Assembly: GCA_963575745.1 (NCBI GenBank)
Contig: CAUYUJ010000657.1
Location: 80,001 to 110,999 of the forward strand
Direction: 5' to 3'
Source: Prorocentrum cordatum
Lineage: Eukaryota > Sar > Dinophyceae > Prorocentrales > Prorocentraceae
DNA length: 30,999 nucleotides
Part shown: positions 29,611-30,999 of the stretch, piece by piece
Layout: the number at the start of each line of letters is the position of its first letter
How positions within the stretch are numbered: position 1 is the stretch's first letter
Made by a program: the position numbers and the translations under genes
The notes under the pieces: generated by a model
What the model was told of the DNA's origin: nothing
Databases searched by the model: none
Seen by the model: only the letters and a program-made list of their open reading frames with translations

Positions 29611-29670
29611 CTTGTTTGTTTTTCTCTGTTTGCATGCGAATTGGGTCACTCCCTTCGTGGTCGTGGGCGT
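29611..29670 (+). other. Retroelement 3' UTR, probable
   Basis: A short T-rich tail (cttgtttgtttttctctg) and a unique stretch up to the CTC tract. There is no poly-A tail, so the exact element end is inferred from the resumption of the microsatellite. Confidence 0.4.
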
Positions 29671-29711
29671 CCTCCTCTTCCTTCTCCTCCTCCTCCTCCT
29701 CCTCCTCCTCC

Positions 29712-29747
<36 letters not shown>

Positions 29748-29820
29748 CCCGAATACTCATCATCGTCCTCATCAGCATCATCATCATCATCATCATCATC
29801 ACCACCACCACCACCATCAG

Positions 29821-29866
<46 letters not shown>

Positions 29867-30360
29867 GTCGTCATTATCATCATCAGCAACAGCACCACCG
29901 TCACCATCATCATCGCTAGCACCACCACCATCATCAGCACCATCACCATCATCATCAGCATCATCATACTCTTCTTCAGCAGTATCAGCATCAGAATCAT
30001 CATCAGCATCAACATCATAATCAGCATCAGCATCATCACCATCATCATAACCGTTATCATCATTATCAACATCATCATCATTATCAGCATCAACACCATC
30101 AACATCATGATCAGCATCATCATCATCATCATCAGCATCGTCATCATCATCAGCAGCAATAGCATCGTCATCATCATCATCATCATCACCATCACCATCA
30201 CCATCACCATCACCATCACCATCACCATCACCATCACCATCACCATCACCATCACCATCACCATCACCACTACCACCATCACCACCACCACCACCATCAC
30301 CGTCACCGTCACCGTCACCGTCACCACACCACCACCACCACCACCACCACCACCACCATC
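29671..30360. repeat. CTC tract and ATC array, outer part of right arm
   Basis: CTC repeats (29671-29712) followed by about 650 bp of ATC with CACCATCACC stretches (about 30183-30270). In reverse complement this is GAT then GGA, the order seen at 17985-18510, so it completes the right arm beyond the retroelement. His, Ser, Ile and Met-rich frames, including a long minus-strand Met-rich one, are artefacts. Confidence 0.9.
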
Positions 30361-30882
30361 ATCTACAACATTATCGTCGCCACCCTTTCTCCTCTTTCTT
30401 CCTCCTCTTCTTTCTTCCTCCTCCTCCTCCCCCTCCTCCTCATCTCCTCCTCCTCCTCCTCCATGGCTGACCTGCAGCCCGAGCACTCGCCCCACCTCAG
30501 GGCCAGGTGGCCAACGGGCCCTTGGCGCGCGAGGACAGAGTCCGACCCTCCCGCCTCCCCCCCCTTGACCCCCCCCCTGCCCAAGGGGCCCACCGCCTCG
30601 ACGGGGCGCAGCGGGGGCCGCAGGGGCGGAACAGCAGCCTCGGTGAAACACCGGCGGTGGGCCAGGACTTTTGAGGGGCGTTGGAGGCATGATCCTCCGG
30701 ACGACTTGCACGACGACTGCGGGTCATGAGCCGTCCATTCCACCCTCCTGCACGTGTGGCGTTCTGGCTCTGGGTTCCGCCCTCGACGGACGGCGCGGCG
30801 CGCGCAACGGAGGGGAGCTCGTGCGCAACACGGGTCCCCCCGCCCCATCCACTGCCACAGAATCACTAAGTGGGTGAAGAGG
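30361..30882. other. CTC tract then GC-rich unassigned DNA
   Basis: CTC/TTC-rich to 30462, then GC-rich DNA with open frames in several directions and no recognised motif. I see no clear similarity to the sequence left of the GAT array (17205-17984), so the inverted repeat probably ends near here. Confidence 0.4.
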
Positions 30883-30999
30883 GAAGAGGAGGAGGAGGAG
30901 GAGGAGGAGGAGGAGGAGGAGGAGGAGGAGGAGGAGGAGCGCATCGAGCCTCGGCGCGCAAGGAGGAGGAAGAGGAGGAGGAGAAGGAGGAGGACGACG
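30883..30999 (+). repeat. GGA trinucleotide array, runs off the window
   Basis: GGA repeats with a short interruption (gcgcatcgagcctcggcgcg) continuing to the window end. Confidence 0.95.

Larger units (their letters stand above)
22497..29670 (+). mobile_element. Non-LTR retrotransposon (LINE), SL-headed, decayed
   Basis: A ~7.2-kb element. In order it has a tandem spliced leader, a short 5' UTR, ORF1 (zinc-binding cysteines, coiled coil), APE-type endonuclease, reverse transcriptase, cysteine motif, RNase H, a C-terminal CxxC-H-C motif, and a stop at 29608. It has no LTRs and no visible poly-A tail. The 3' end is placed where CTC repeats resume (about 29671). The gene order EN-RT-RNase H places it among APE-type LINEs. 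Frameshifts at about 23490-23505, after 27900 and between 28290 and 28430, plus stops, make this copy non-autonomous now. It splits the outer CTC tract of the right arm of the large inverted repeat. Confidence 0.85.

Noticed and set aside
28684-30711. 675-codon minus-strand frame, Met/Val-rich at its N-terminal half
   Set aside because: It runs antisense to the RNase H domain and through the ATC and CTC arrays. Its length is explained by the repeats and by the GC-rich sense coding region.

Overview
This window looks like nuclear DNA of a dinoflagellate. Three things in the sequence say so. The dinoflagellate spliced leader sits at the head of a retroelement. One gene has tiny exons separated by multi-kilobase introns with GA/GC 5' splice sites. 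The rest is dense with trinucleotide and tetranucleotide arrays, satellites and decayed repeats. No prokaryotic gene, rRNA, tRNA or CRISPR array was found. I cannot name the genus.

Layout, left half (about 1-15 kb): a 90-bp tandem array (243-960) is followed by the 3' part of a plus-strand gene for an importin-5-type karyopherin. Four exons can be read (1113-1441, 5235-5319, 5874-5996, 9681-9758) and a fifth is tentative (14884-14910). Joined, they keep frame and follow the C-terminal HEAT repeats of importin-5. The introns (0.55 to 5.1 kb) hold three copies of a ~0.9-kb dispersed repeat bordered by TA/TACA/TATG microsatellites (2149-3074, 10522-11392, 11816-12742). They also hold GGCC-TCTTG degenerate minisatellites, GGA arrays, a near-perfect 29-bp-stem hairpin (7836-7918), a 14-bp minisatellite that borders the repeat pair and recurs at 14559-14726, and a 295-bp GC-rich tandem repeat (about 13000-13870).

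Middle and right half (about 15-31 kb): after GC-rich unassigned DNA and a 147-bp MITE-like element (17058-17204) comes a large imperfect fold-back structure. Its left arm is about 17985-19506: a GAT array, GGA tract, unique block, 82-bp satellite, flank and GGA tract. The right arm repeats this in reverse from about 21390. The right arm's outer CTC tract is split by a non-LTR retrotransposon (22497 to about 29670) and resumes as CTC then ATC arrays (29671-30360).

The retrotransposon encodes an ORF1 protein (zinc-binding cysteines, coiled coil), an APE-type endonuclease plus reverse transcriptase, and an RNase H plus C-terminal cysteine motif. It begins with a complete spliced leader followed directly by a truncated relict leader. 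This implies that its mRNA was trans-spliced, copied back into the genome, and trans-spliced and copied again. Frameshifts and stops show that this copy is no longer intact.

All homology statements are by eye. No database search was run.
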